NCBI GenBank assembly: GCA_027858965.1
Contig: JAQIBS010000196.1
Coordinates: forward strand, 1-44,788
DNA length: 44,788 nt
Direction of reading: 5' to 3'
Source: Kiritimatiellia bacterium
Lineage (GTDB): Bacteria; Verrucomicrobiota; Kiritimatiellia; RFP12; UBA1067
Position 1 is the first letter of the stretch. Each line of letters begins with the position of its first letter. Both the position numbers and the translations under genes were made by a program. The notes below the pieces were generated by a model. That model ran no database searches. It saw only the letters and a program-made list of their open reading frames with translations, and was not told the DNA's origin. Shown here in pieces: positions 34,123 through 41,321 of the stretch.

Positions 34123-34157
34123 GGTGGAACGTGGAATGTATAATGTAGAACGTAAAA
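34123..34157. repeat. 7-bp array CGTGGAA/TGTAGAA
   Basis: Units GGTGGAA, CGTGGAA, TGTATAA, TGTAGAA, CGTAAAA. The complement (TTCCACG, TTCTACA) is the unit type of the array at 34232-34315, so the two can pair. Confidence 0.85.
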
Positions 34158-34231
34158 AATGTTTCCAGGCAGGCAGATAGAGGGGCAGATAGCGGACGGC
34201 GGGCCGCTATCCCTCCAGAAGTTACCTGTCC

Positions 34232-34315
34232 CACGTCTCACATCCCACGTCCTACATTCCACATTCCACGTCCTACGTCCTACATCTCACCTCTCACCTT
34301 TCACCCATCACCTCC
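34232..34315. repeat. 7-bp array CACGTCY overlapping the ispH 3' end
   Basis: Twelve units in exact 7-bp register (CACGTCT, CACATCC, CACGTCC, TACATTC and so on to CACCTCC). The last three units form the final codons and stop of ispH. Confidence 0.94.
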
Positions 34316-35235
34316 GGGAGCAGAAAATGCGGGGAGAGCTCTTCAACTGCGGTCATAATCTCCGGCTGATCAAAACCCCATTTACCCTGCAATGCCTGAA
34401 CCACTGTATCCAGAAAAACCTCCGGTGTTGAAGCTCCGCTAGTAATGCCGACACTATCAACCTGATCCCAGTTCAGCTGATCCAGATCATTCAGTTCACT
34501 AATTAAAATACTCTCGGTTCCCTCTGCTTCAGAGCACTCCACCAGACGTCTGCTGTTAGAACTGTTAGTAGAACCCAGAACCAGCACTCGCCCACAACAC
34601 CCAGCCAGCTCCTGAACCGCCCGCTGCCTGTTACGGGTAGCATAACATACATCCGTGCTCTTCGGTGTCTTCAAATCCGGCCAACGCTGCTTCAAGGCCT
34701 CCATAACCGAGTCCACCTGCGCCACACCCAGGGTTGTCTGCGTAACAACGCCTACCTCACAAGATGCGGAGATATCAAGGGCTTGTACCTCATCCGCACT
34801 CTCAACAACCTGCACAACATCAGGAGCTTCGCCAACAACACCGATCACCTCCTCATGGCTCCGATGGCCGATACAAACCACAGCCACCCCCTGTCGGGCA
34901 AAATTCCGTACCTCTGCATGCACCTTGCTGACAAAGGGACAAACAGCATCCACCACCTTCAAGTTCCGAGCCGCTGCACTCCGTTTGACCTCCGGTGACA
35001 CCCCATGGGCGGAGAGCAACAGCAGAGCTCCCTCCGATACATCTGTTACACTGGTCACAAAGATCATCCCGCATTTTTTCAGCTGTCCAACAACCTGCTG
35101 ATTATGCACAATCTGATTCAAACAGTAAACCGGCTCTCCCGGGTTTTTCGCAACCACCTTTTCCGCTGTCTCCACGGCACGGGCCACACCGGAACAAAAT
35201 CCATGCGGTTCAACAACTATTATACGTTTATTCAC
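34294..35235 (-). CDS. ispH: 4-hydroxy-3-methylbut-2-enyl diphosphate reductase
   Basis: This 313-aa iron-sulfur enzyme performs the last step of the MEP isoprenoid pathway, giving IPP and DMAPP. The three cluster cysteines are Cys14 (GFCSGV), Cys99 (DAVCPFV) and Cys197 (DVCYATRNRQ). Substrate ligands include His44, His77 and the GHRSHEE and TQTTL motifs. The start codon is GTG at 35235; TAA lies in frame two codons upstream, so no longer form is possible. The GTG is itself part of a TACAGTT array, and no Shine-Dalgarno can be seen. The last residues (VMGER) and stop are coded by another 7-bp array. Confidence 0.95.
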   Translation of the reverse strand: MNKRIIVVEPHGFCSGVARAVETAEKVVAKNPGEPVYCLNQIVHNQQVVGQLKKCGMIFVTSVTDVSEGALLLLSAHGVSPEVKRSAAARNLKVVDAVCPFVSKVHAEVRNFARQGVAVVCIGHRSHEEVIGVVGEAPDVVQVVESADEVQALDISASCEVGVVTQTTLGVAQVDSVMEALKQRWPDLKTPKSTDVCYATRNRQRAVQELAGCCGRVLVLGSTNSSNSRRLVECSEAEGTESILISELNDLDQLNWDQVDSVGITSGASTPEVFLDTVVQALQGKWGFDQPEIMTAVEELSPHFLLPEVMGER

Positions 35236-35294
35236 AGTTTACAGTCTACAGTCTACAGTTTACAGTTTACAGTTTACAGTTTACAGCTACAGTT
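35233..35294. repeat. 7-bp array TACAGTT overlapping the ispH start
   Basis: Nine units (CACAGTT, TACAGTC twice, TACAGTT four times, a 6-bp TACAGC, TACAGTT). The first unit contains the GTG start codon of ispH on the minus strand. Confidence 0.95.
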
Positions 35295-35302
35295 TATATT
35301 CA

Positions 35303-35432
35303 GCCTCGCCCCGCTCATAAAACCATAATCCACAAGGCCGGTGTGCGGGGCAGGGCGCTCTTTGGTTTTTGAGGCGAAGCCGTCCGCGCGCAGCGGGGCA
35401 AAAAACTCGACGCCTCGCCCCGCACACCGGCC
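35303..35432. repeat. GC-rich long palindrome beside the HNH gene
   Basis: Perfect 16-bp inverted arms GGCCGGTGTGCGGGGC (35336-35351) and its complement (35417-35432), with an inner GAGGCG/CGCCTC pair. The word GCCTCGCCCCGC occurs both at 35303 and within the right arm. GC content is far above the surroundings. Confidence 0.9.
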
Positions 35433-35435
35433 GAC

Positions 35436-35738
35436 TCACAATCCGCCCTTCTTCTCCAGGTCTGCAAGGATCTGTTCCGCTGGAGTCAGATATTTCTTCT
35501 TCTGGTTGCAATCCCGACAAGCTGGCACCACATTGCCTTTATTACTACAGCCACCTCGCGCCACCGGCACTACATGGTCAAGAGTCAGCACATCGCCACC
35601 CACCTTTTTTCCGCAATAACGACAACGCCCTGCATCCAGCTGCTGCTTCCACCAGACGCTTTTCCGCAATTCACGGGCCTTAGCTCGTTCCCGGGCCACA
35701 TGTTTTTCATCTTTTTGAATATCAATCCAATCACTCAT
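35436..35738 (-). CDS. HNH endonuclease domain protein
   Basis: The 100-aa product (start at 35738, GGAAG 8 nt upstream) has an Arg/Lys-rich helical N-terminus and a compact HNH/ββα-metal nuclease domain. CRYC (39-42) and CRDC (74-77) form the zinc clasp. DH (54-55) in LDHVVPVARGG and Asn69 make the catalytic site. Such small HNH proteins occur both as restriction-like or mobile nucleases and as housekeeping genes of unknown role in PVC bacteria. The stop lies 4 bp from a GC-rich palindrome, which hints at a mobile origin but does not prove it. Confidence 0.87.
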   Translation of the reverse strand: MSDWIDIQKDEKHVARERAKARELRKSVWWKQQLDAGRCRYCGKKVGGDVLTLDHVVPVARGGCSNKGNVVPACRDCNQKKKYLTPAEQILADLEKKGGL

Positions 35739-35828
35739 AAAATACTTCCATAACAAACATTATTCTTTTAAAATTAAACGGTTGAGCTATTTTCAACTCT
35801 TACCCTATCATTCCTGTCGCAACGTATT

Positions 35829-35951
35829 TTTTATGTATGTTTTTTGTCTCTCACAGAGGCACAGAGTTCACAGAGCAATATCTTTAGCAGTTTTCTCTCC
35901 GTGTTCTCTGTGCCTCTGTGAGAGATAATTTTTGGAGCAGTAATATCCTGT
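35829..35951. repeat. CTCTGTG-type MITE-like element, copy 2
   Basis: The ends TCTCTCACAGAGGCACAGAG (35847-35866) and its perfect 20-bp complement (35906-35925) enclose a 39-bp core. The whole is inverted relative to 29569-29690. It stops at the 3' end of the GDT1-rubrerythrin gene. Confidence 0.93.
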
Positions 35952-36712
35952 TAATCCAGCAAATCCTGCAGCTTCTCAACATGACGCCCTTCCGCAACGG
36001 CAAGAGCAGCAAAGGCATCGCTTAACCGAGGAATCTTACAATGCGTCGCCAGCGCTTTATAAAATTGCACCTGCGCCTTCTCGCCTTCGATCACATCAAG
36101 AATCTGCTGACGCGATGAACTCTCGTCATCTCCACCCTTCAAAAACAGCTTTTTAATCGGCGGCATATCACCGATGATTGCCTCGGTCATGACAATTTCA
36201 TCATCTTTATCCGAAACCAGCATCCCGGATTTCATAGCATTCAGATGCGTGTTCTCCTCTTTGGCCAGCCACTCATAAATTTCTCTCCTGCGACTGTTTT
36301 TCTCTCCAGCGGCCAACTCCTGGTAGCGCTTCGCGGCCACGGCCTCAAAAACAGCTGCATGCTGAATCACATGACGCGACATCCAATCACTGCCTTGAGT
36401 CATCGGATACGCCTGAAAAACCTCAGGCTCCGTCTTACGACAGAGATCCAGCAGCATCAACACCCCGAATATCAAAAACATAATGCCGCCGCAAAATTTA
36501 ATCACTCGCATATCAGGCATAAACCGACTGATCAGATCACCTGCCAGCACACCAATCGCTGTAGCCAAAATCAAGGCCGCTGATCCGGCTAGAAATACAA
36601 TCCATTTACTGGAAGCACCGGCCGACTGAGCCATAACCGCCAGCTGGGTTTTATCACCCAGCTCCGCGAAAAAAATCAATAAGAATGTACTGAAAAATAT
36701 CTGCCAATTCAT
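35951..36712 (-). CDS. Fusion of half-length GDT1 (UPF0016) transporter and rubrerythrin-like domain
   Basis: The 253-aa protein joins two families. Residues 1-90 form one GDT1/TMEM165 (UPF0016) repeat: three transmembrane helices with the hallmark motif ELGDKT (17-22). This family exports Mn2+ or Ca2+ and normally has two such repeats. Residues about 110-253 form a ferritin-like four-helix bundle with the di-iron pattern of rubrerythrins: Glu123, EENTH (152-156), Glu209/Glu211 in IEGEKAQVQFY, and EGRH (241-244). The rubredoxin domain is absent. The arrangement is analogous to MbfA/Er-VIT1 (rubrerythrin plus VIT1 transporter) but with a different transporter. A role in Mn or Fe export linked to metal oxidation or peroxide sensing is an inference. 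Confidence 0.87.
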   Translation of the reverse strand: MNWQIFFSTFLLIFFAELGDKTQLAVMAQSAGASSKWIVFLAGSAALILATAIGVLAGDLISRFMPDMRVIKFCGGIMFLIFGVLMLLDLCRKTEPEVFQAYPMTQGSDWMSRHVIQHAAVFEAVAAKRYQELAAGEKNSRRREIYEWLAKEENTHLNAMKSGMLVSDKDDEIVMTEAIIGDMPPIKKLFLKGGDDESSSRQQILDVIEGEKAQVQFYKALATHCKIPRLSDAFAALAVAEGRHVEKLQDLLD

Positions 36713-36802
36713 AAATTCATTTCCTCTATATTTTTACTATAAAAAACTTTATGGTAAAAATTATACTACTTCTCTCCTTATCAGTCTACCGGGCATTCAA
36801 GG

Positions 36803-36855
36803 TTCAATGTGTAATGTTCAATACGAGGAGTTGAGAATTATGAGTTATGAGTTAA
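36803..36855. repeat. 7-bp arrays TTCAATG and GAGTTAT
   Basis: TTCAATG, TGTAATG, TTCAATA then GAGTTGA, GAATTAT, GAGTTAT, GAGTTAA, all in 7-bp register. Confidence 0.85.
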
Positions 36856-36892
36856 TAGTGCGCTGCGCGGAGGGAGTGCGTTTTACTGGTAA

Positions 36893-36945
36893 AAGATTTT
36901 GCAGAATAATGATTTGCAGAATAATGGGTGCATTGCTTGGTAGTT
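36893..36945. repeat. TTTGCAGAATAATG minisatellite, minus family member
   Basis: Two head-to-tail copies of a 15-bp word TTTGCAGAATAATGA/G, followed by GGGTGCATTG. The complement of this word (ATTATTCTGC) recurs at 37398-37430 and 42898-42925. Confidence 0.75.
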
Positions 36946-37316
36946 TTAAGGCAGGAATATTTAAACGTGATACTGATTTACTCCAGATATAATATTTTTT
37001 CCGCTAATTTCCGCGAATAGATACGGTAATTTTATCCCCGCTTCGCGGGGGCGTTAATCACTTAAAATTCCCGCATCTGACGATTGGTAAATGCAGTTTT
37101 TACCACATCGTTTGTGCATTTATGTGCCACTTGAAGCTGTTTATTAAGTATGTCGGGCGCTACGAGCCCGATTTAATAATGACAATCTTGCACTTTGTTG
37201 CCGAGCTCATAGCTCTCGGCCTACATTTCCGAATAATATCAATAGCCCCTGCTTTATAAAAGAGGCTGGTCAGTTTTGTCTCGCCCAGGCATCTCTGATG
37301 CCGCAGACTCTTTTAT

Positions 37317-37343
37317 TTTCGTGTATTTCGTGTATTTCGTGGT
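37317..37343. repeat. 9-bp array TTTCGTGTA
   Basis: Three units: TTTCGTGTA twice and TTTCGTGGT. Confidence 0.85.
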
Positions 37344-37504
37344 TAAAAACTACCACTCTACGCACCAATCTTTCTGCCTCAAAAACAAGCTGCAACAGAT
37401 TATTCTGCCCAACATTATTCTGCCCAACTCTAACACGCTACGCACCTATTTTTTACCAACAATGTTTTACCTCAAAACACCAGCAACGCACATATAGCGG
37501 TGTA

Positions 37505-37545
37505 ATATTTTAACTTTAGCACTCTCGCACTTTAGAACTTTAGAA
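37505..37545. repeat. 8-bp array AACTTTAG/CACTCTCG
   Basis: Units AACTTTAG, CACTCTCG, CACTTTAG, AACTTTAG, AACG. Same family as 12530-12590 and 42820-42870. Confidence 0.88.
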
Positions 37546-37614
37546 CGTCTTCCTCTTTCTACCTCAAACCCTACCACGCTACACCAATTTTCACAGCTCA
37601 CCCGCTGCCCTACA

Positions 37615-40089
37615 TCAACGTAAAATAAGAAGCGCTCCCTGTGCAACCGGCTGCTCGAATATCTCAAGTCTGGCATCATCAATAAGAACTGCTCCATTAG
37701 TGATGCTCTGATCAGCCGTCGTTCCCGTGCGGAATATAAACATCGGTCGCACATAGACAGTTCCCGCCGGACAAGTTGTCGAAACACTTATGCGCATCCA
37801 CTCATTCGTGGGCGAAGATGGATACAGATTCTGATCGCTCCTGCTATCAACATAACCTATATTCTGACTATTTGCATCCAAACACCACAGCCGTAGTTCG
37901 AGTCGTTGAACAGCATTAGACGTTGCCACCAAGGGCTCATCATCACTCTGCTGCGCATAGCAGCTGAAGCTTATGTGTTTATCATTCCAGTCATCACGCT
38001 GGACAGTCTGGTAAGTGTTGATATTATCTGCCGTGTTGCCGGTCTGATCGCCACCCACACCCATACGCATCACATAACTACCGGTGCGCGGGTTTACATT
38101 GGTGTGATTATAAAGAAAGTTGTTGAGCGAGACACTCCAGAAAGTAATGCTGTCATCCTGGTCTCCCATTTCCATTCCTGGATTCAGGCAAAGATTCTCA
38201 GCCGGAATAAAATTACCGGTAAAACTCGGCTCATAGCCATCAGTATCTGAAGCACCCCAGCGGATTCCATAATTAATACCATAAACACGCGCATCCATAT
38301 TAACCCGGAACACCGCATAGTCACCCGGCTTGGCCCCAAGCATAAAGAGATTGTTGATGTACTTTTTCAGAGTAATCTTTTCACTCGCATCCGGGCTCCA
38401 TACACCGCCTTTGAAATCATTTACACCGCTCTCTATCATATCATCCGCAATCTTAACCGGCTTCTCTCCGTTAAGGAGTATGCGGGTATCATTCTCAGCC
38501 GAGATATACCAGTCTTTATTCAAATACGGGGTTCTCTGATAACCCAGCCCCCACAGATCCACATTAGTTATTATGGTTGATGGCATATAGTCAGTTTCAA
38601 CCTTCAACCGCATACTGGCATCAGTCATCACCTGAGGAGGCAGTTCAAAAAAACATACTCCACTCCAGGGCTCAGGTCCATTTCCGCCGGTACTGCTGAT
38701 AAGAGTCTGAGTTGTAAAACGTCCACCGCTCTCGGAAATAGCGCCATCCTCTGAATGAGAACCCACATTCCAGTATCCGGTATCCACACTGGGCAAAACC
38801 TTGTCGATATATTTAACTGTTAAAATCGGCACCTGTGATTGATTAGCGTGATTAGACGCACCGAAGCGTGCTCCGGCGCTGTAATTAGTTATAACCCCGT
38901 CAGGATTTATGCGGATGGCCATGTAATCGCCGGGAACAGCTCCGTCAGAGAGAATTCCATTGATATACTCGGCCAGATCCTGCCCCTCTGAGGCGCTGGT
39001 TTTCCAGACACTGCCAGCATCTGTCTGCTCACCTGCGTCCACAAAATTATCGGCTATCTTAACCGGGGCCTTTCCGTTTAACAGTAAACGTATGTCGGTA
39101 TCATCCTGCAACATCCAGGCGGCAGAAAGGGAAGGGGTACTCTGGTAACCCAGAGCCCACATATCCAGATTGATTCCATCTGTAAGCACCCCCTCATCGG
39201 TGACAACTGTAAAGGAAAGTTCCGCATCCACAATCTCGCCTTCCGGAATTTCAAAAAAGGCCACACCATTATAGGGAGTCTCACGGATTCGAGCCGCGAA
39301 AAGATCAGTGTTCGTAAATACTCCAGAGGTTCCGTATATAGCACCATCGGCAGAGTGAGATGAAATACTGACAGTATTGGTTGTCACAACCGCACCGAAT
39401 GTCTCGGCATGCTTCTCAGCCATGGCTGTTCCCAGATTAACCAGATCCGGGGTTATAGGCAGATGCCAGGAATCCAGACGATCATATTCACGTGTATCTT
39501 CAAAAGATCCGTTAGTGCTGTTGCAGATATTTGACTGCACCATCCTCAGATACTCGATATCACCGCGGGTCCGTCCACTTGTATTGGCAGGATCATCATA
39601 TAGGGAATCCGAGTTCATATCGATAAGAGCCATAGTGAAATCAATATCATTACTCATTCCAAGGTCGCTCTTCAACTCGGAGAGCATTCCGTTAAAACGT
39701 CCGGAATACAGATCCATTGTATTGGTACTGGCAGTATCACCCTCACCCTGAAACCAGAAAAAACCGCGAAAGACCGGATCATCCCCCGCAGCCTCAATAT
39801 CTGCAATCGCAGTTTCCAATTTACCGGTAGCACTGGCATTGAAAAAGTCTGCCTCGTAATTCGCCTGAACCGAGGTGGTATACCACTGAGACATGGCATT
39901 CCCCGAATGACGGATATGCACCACCTCAACATTATCAATAACCGCACCTAGGCGCGCTTCAATTGCTGAAGCCCACTCAACCTTGGCGTTAGACTGCCCC
40001 CCCGCAAAATAGAGATTAACCACATCTCCGAAACCATTAACCGTAGACAAACAGAGTGCCGCACATAATGCTGTAAATACGCGTTTCAT
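37615..40089 (-). CDS. Exported sialate O-acetylesterase-type (SASA/SGNH) multidomain protein
   Basis: The start at 40089 is preferred (AAGGA 10 nt upstream), giving 824 aa; an ATG two codons earlier (40095) is also possible. A signal peptide (1-21) precedes a SASA/DUF303 esterase domain (about 23-235). Its GQSN motif (31-34) holds the nucleophile Ser33, QGEGDT (114-119) is the oxyanion block, and DSWH (206-209) is a candidate Asp/His pair. Two copies of a beta-rich domain follow (about 241-428 and 440-635; both contain SHS-DGAI, D-WALGYQ-TP or D-WGLGYQRTP, LLNG--PVKIAD, and PGDY). A C-terminal CBM-like jelly-roll begins NLCLNPGMEMGD (about 640-824). It probably deacetylates a polysaccharide outside the cell. 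It has no sorting motif. Confidence 0.9.
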   Translation of the reverse strand: MKRVFTALCAALCLSTVNGFGDVVNLYFAGGQSNAKVEWASAIEARLGAVIDNVEVVHIRHSGNAMSQWYTTSVQANYEADFFNASATGKLETAIADIEAAGDDPVFRGFFWFQGEGDTASTNTMDLYSGRFNGMLSELKSDLGMSNDIDFTMALIDMNSDSLYDDPANTSGRTRGDIEYLRMVQSNICNSTNGSFEDTREYDRLDSWHLPITPDLVNLGTAMAEKHAETFGAVVTTNTVSISSHSADGAIYGTSGVFTNTDLFAARIRETPYNGVAFFEIPEGEIVDAELSFTVVTDEGVLTDGINLDMWALGYQSTPSLSAAWMLQDDTDIRLLLNGKAPVKIADNFVDAGEQTDAGSVWKTSASEGQDLAEYINGILSDGAVPGDYMAIRINPDGVITNYSAGARFGASNHANQSQVPILTVKYIDKVLPSVDTGYWNVGSHSEDGAISESGGRFTTQTLISSTGGNGPEPWSGVCFFELPPQVMTDASMRLKVETDYMPSTIITNVDLWGLGYQRTPYLNKDWYISAENDTRILLNGEKPVKIADDMIESGVNDFKGGVWSPDASEKITLKKYINNLFMLGAKPGDYAVFRVNMDARVYGINYGIRWGASDTDGYEPSFTGNFIPAENLCLNPGMEMGDQDDSITFWSVSLNNFLYNHTNVNPRTGSYVMRMGVGGDQTGNTADNINTYQTVQRDDWNDKHISFSCYAQQSDDEPLVATSNAVQRLELRLWCLDANSQNIGYVDSRSDQNLYPSSPTNEWMRISVSTTCPAGTVYVRPMFIFRTGTTADQSITNGAVLIDDARLEIFEQPVAQGALLILR

Positions 40090-40306
40090 AACCATTATTC
40101 CTTTTACTTATTTAATAAAAATATACTCCAGAAATTATATATCTTTGTTATCGTATCGACAACATCAAAATCGAGAGTTGCAATCCAGCCTCTTCAACAT
40201 TGCAGACAAACTCCATACCCTACTTTTGAGAAAATCCAATGCTATCGGGCTAAGCAATGTTTTTCAGGTAGCAACATGGAAGGGCAGAATACTTTTTTTA
40301 ACGCTA

Positions 40307-40350
40307 ATCGCTAAAAACTCAAACCGCAGGGTTTGTCGCAATTTATACCA
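40307..40350. repeat. Cassette-flanking direct repeat, left copy
   Basis: 40 of 44 bases are identical to 42721-42764, beginning ATCGCTAAAAACTCAAACCG and ending ATTTATACCA. Confidence 0.9.
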
Positions 40351-40374
40351 CCCCTGCCACGTTACCCAATTTTT

Positions 40375-40436
40375 GCCAGTCACTGCGTTCCTTGCCACCC
40401 GCTTCGGGGTAGCCTTACTGCACTTCGTTTCGTTTC
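40375..40436. repeat. Cassette-flanking inverted repeat, left arm
   Basis: About 61 bp starting GCCAGTC and ending CGTTTCGTTTC. The complement of 42569-42629 matches it, with most differences in the middle. Confidence 0.88.
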
Positions 40437-40502
40437 ACCTCCAAAATTTTTCACCTCAAAACCTCCCACGCCCTGCCCTGAGCTTGCCGAAGGGTGCAAC
40501 AG

Positions 40503-40533
40503 ATTTTTTACCAACAATTTTTTACCTTAAATA
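40503..40533. repeat. TTTTTTACC interspersed word
   Basis: The words TTTTTTACCAACAATTTTTT and ACCTTAAA also occur, direct or inverted, at 37452-37475, 43862-43892 and 44112-44140. Confidence 0.75.
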
Positions 40534-40554
40534 CACGAAGCTCAATTTTCCTAT

Positions 40555-40585
40555 TTGACAAATATAAACTATTAAGTATATACTT
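40555..40585 (+). promoter_or_regulatory. vapBC promoter with palindromic operator
   Basis: TTGACA (40555-40560) and TATACT (40579-40584) are 18 bp apart. A perfect 12-bp palindrome AAGTATATACTT (40574-40585) covers the -10 box, 6 bp before the vapB ATG. This is a good candidate for the VapB autoregulation site. Confidence 0.88.
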
Positions 40586-40591
40586 TTAAAC

Positions 40592-40822
40592 ATGAAAACA
40601 GCTAAACTATTTAAGAATGGACAAAGTCAAGCAGTACGCCTCCCAAAGGAGTTCCGGTTTGAAGGCAACACAGTGTTCATTCAGCGCATCGGCAGAAATG
40701 TCGTACTTACTCCCAAAGAAGATCCATGGAGTGCTATGTTTAAGGCAGCAAAACAGTTTTCATCGGATTTCATGAACGAACGGGATCAAGGCTGGCAACC
40801 CCCCAGAGAGGGGCTGGATTGA
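40592..40822 (+). CDS. vapB: VapB-type antitoxin (AbrB/SpoVT fold)
   Basis: The 76-aa product has the swapped-hairpin AbrB DNA-binding domain (about 1-45; KLFKNGQSQAVRLPKEFRFE). A C-terminal acidic/aromatic tail (about 48-76; SDFMNERDQGW) is the usual toxin-wrapping part. The stop overlaps the vapC start by one base (TGATG). A palindrome in the promoter supports autoregulation by the VapBC complex. The short leader (6 bp after the -10) leaves little room for a ribosome binding site, so it may be near-leaderless. Confidence 0.95.
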   Translation: MKTAKLFKNGQSQAVRLPKEFRFEGNTVFIQRIGRNVVLTPKEDPWSAMFKAAKQFSSDFMNERDQGWQPPREGLD

Positions 40823-41220
40823 TGCGATACATGCTGGACACCAATATCTGCATTTACATCATCAAGCAGTCGCCTCCCTCTGTTTACGAGAGATTCCAGA
40901 ACCTGCGTATCGGAGACATCGGTGTGTCAGCGATAACCTTTTACGAGCTTCAGTTCGGTATCGCAAAAAGTCAGCGTCCAAAGCAAAATCAGCTGGCACT
41001 CACCGAATTTCTTGCACCGCTGGAAATTTTGGATCTTCCGGCTGAAGCGGCACCAATCTTCGGAGAACTCAGGGCCTTCCTTCAAAAACAAGGAACTCCG
41101 ATCGGCAATTATGATCTATTAATTGCTGCGCACGCCTTGCATCTAGGGGCAACCCTGATAACCAACAACGTTAATGAGTTTGAAAGAGTTCCCAGCCTTA
41201 ACATCGAAAACTGGGTCTGA
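40822..41220 (+). CDS. vapC: VapC-type PIN-domain ribonuclease toxin
   Basis: The ATG at 40822 is chosen (MRYMLDTNIC is the usual VapC start; a TTG one codon earlier is unnecessary). The 132-aa product has the PIN acidic residues Asp6, Glu42 and Asp98, and the Asn-rich TNN (114-116) at the fourth position. VapC toxins cleave tRNA or rRNA when the antitoxin is lost. It is translationally coupled to vapB. No change to the active site suggests loss of function. Confidence 0.95.
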   Translation: MRYMLDTNICIYIIKQSPPSVYERFQNLRIGDIGVSAITFYELQFGIAKSQRPKQNQLALTEFLAPLEILDLPAEAAPIFGELRAFLQKQGTPIGNYDLLIAAHALHLGATLITNNVNEFERVPSLNIENWV

Positions 41221-41321
41221 TGCAGGCTTTGATAGAGCACTTTAAGTAAAAAAGATTAAAAACTCTTAACTGCATGAAATTTCATTTGACTGACTCTGGG
41301 ATTTCATGGTAAATTGCAATT

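Larger units (their letters stand above)
36720..37614. other. Intergenic gap of repeats (about 890 bp)
   Basis: No gene is supported; the short frames consist of repeat words. It contains 7-bp words (36803-36855), the TTTGCAGAATAATG family (36893-36945), 9-bp units TTTCGTGTA (37317-37343), ATTATTCTGCCCAAC pairs (37398-37430) and the 8-bp TTTAG array at 37505-37545. There is also a stretch near 37145-37225 with ACGAGCCCGA and CCGAGCTCATAGCTCTCGG palindromic words. Confidence 0.55.
40096..40554. other. Intergenic gap with the left flank of the vapBC-ATPase cassette
   Basis: No gene is seen. It holds a 44-bp direct repeat (40307-40350, matching 42721-42764), one arm of an inverted repeat (40375-40436, matching 42569-42629) and the TTTTTTACCAACAATTTTTT words (40503-40528). 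Confidence 0.7.

Noticed and set aside
36807..36992. A 61-codon plus-strand frame
   Set aside because: It is made of GAGTTAT 7-bp units and the GCAGAATAATG minisatellite, with no family likeness.
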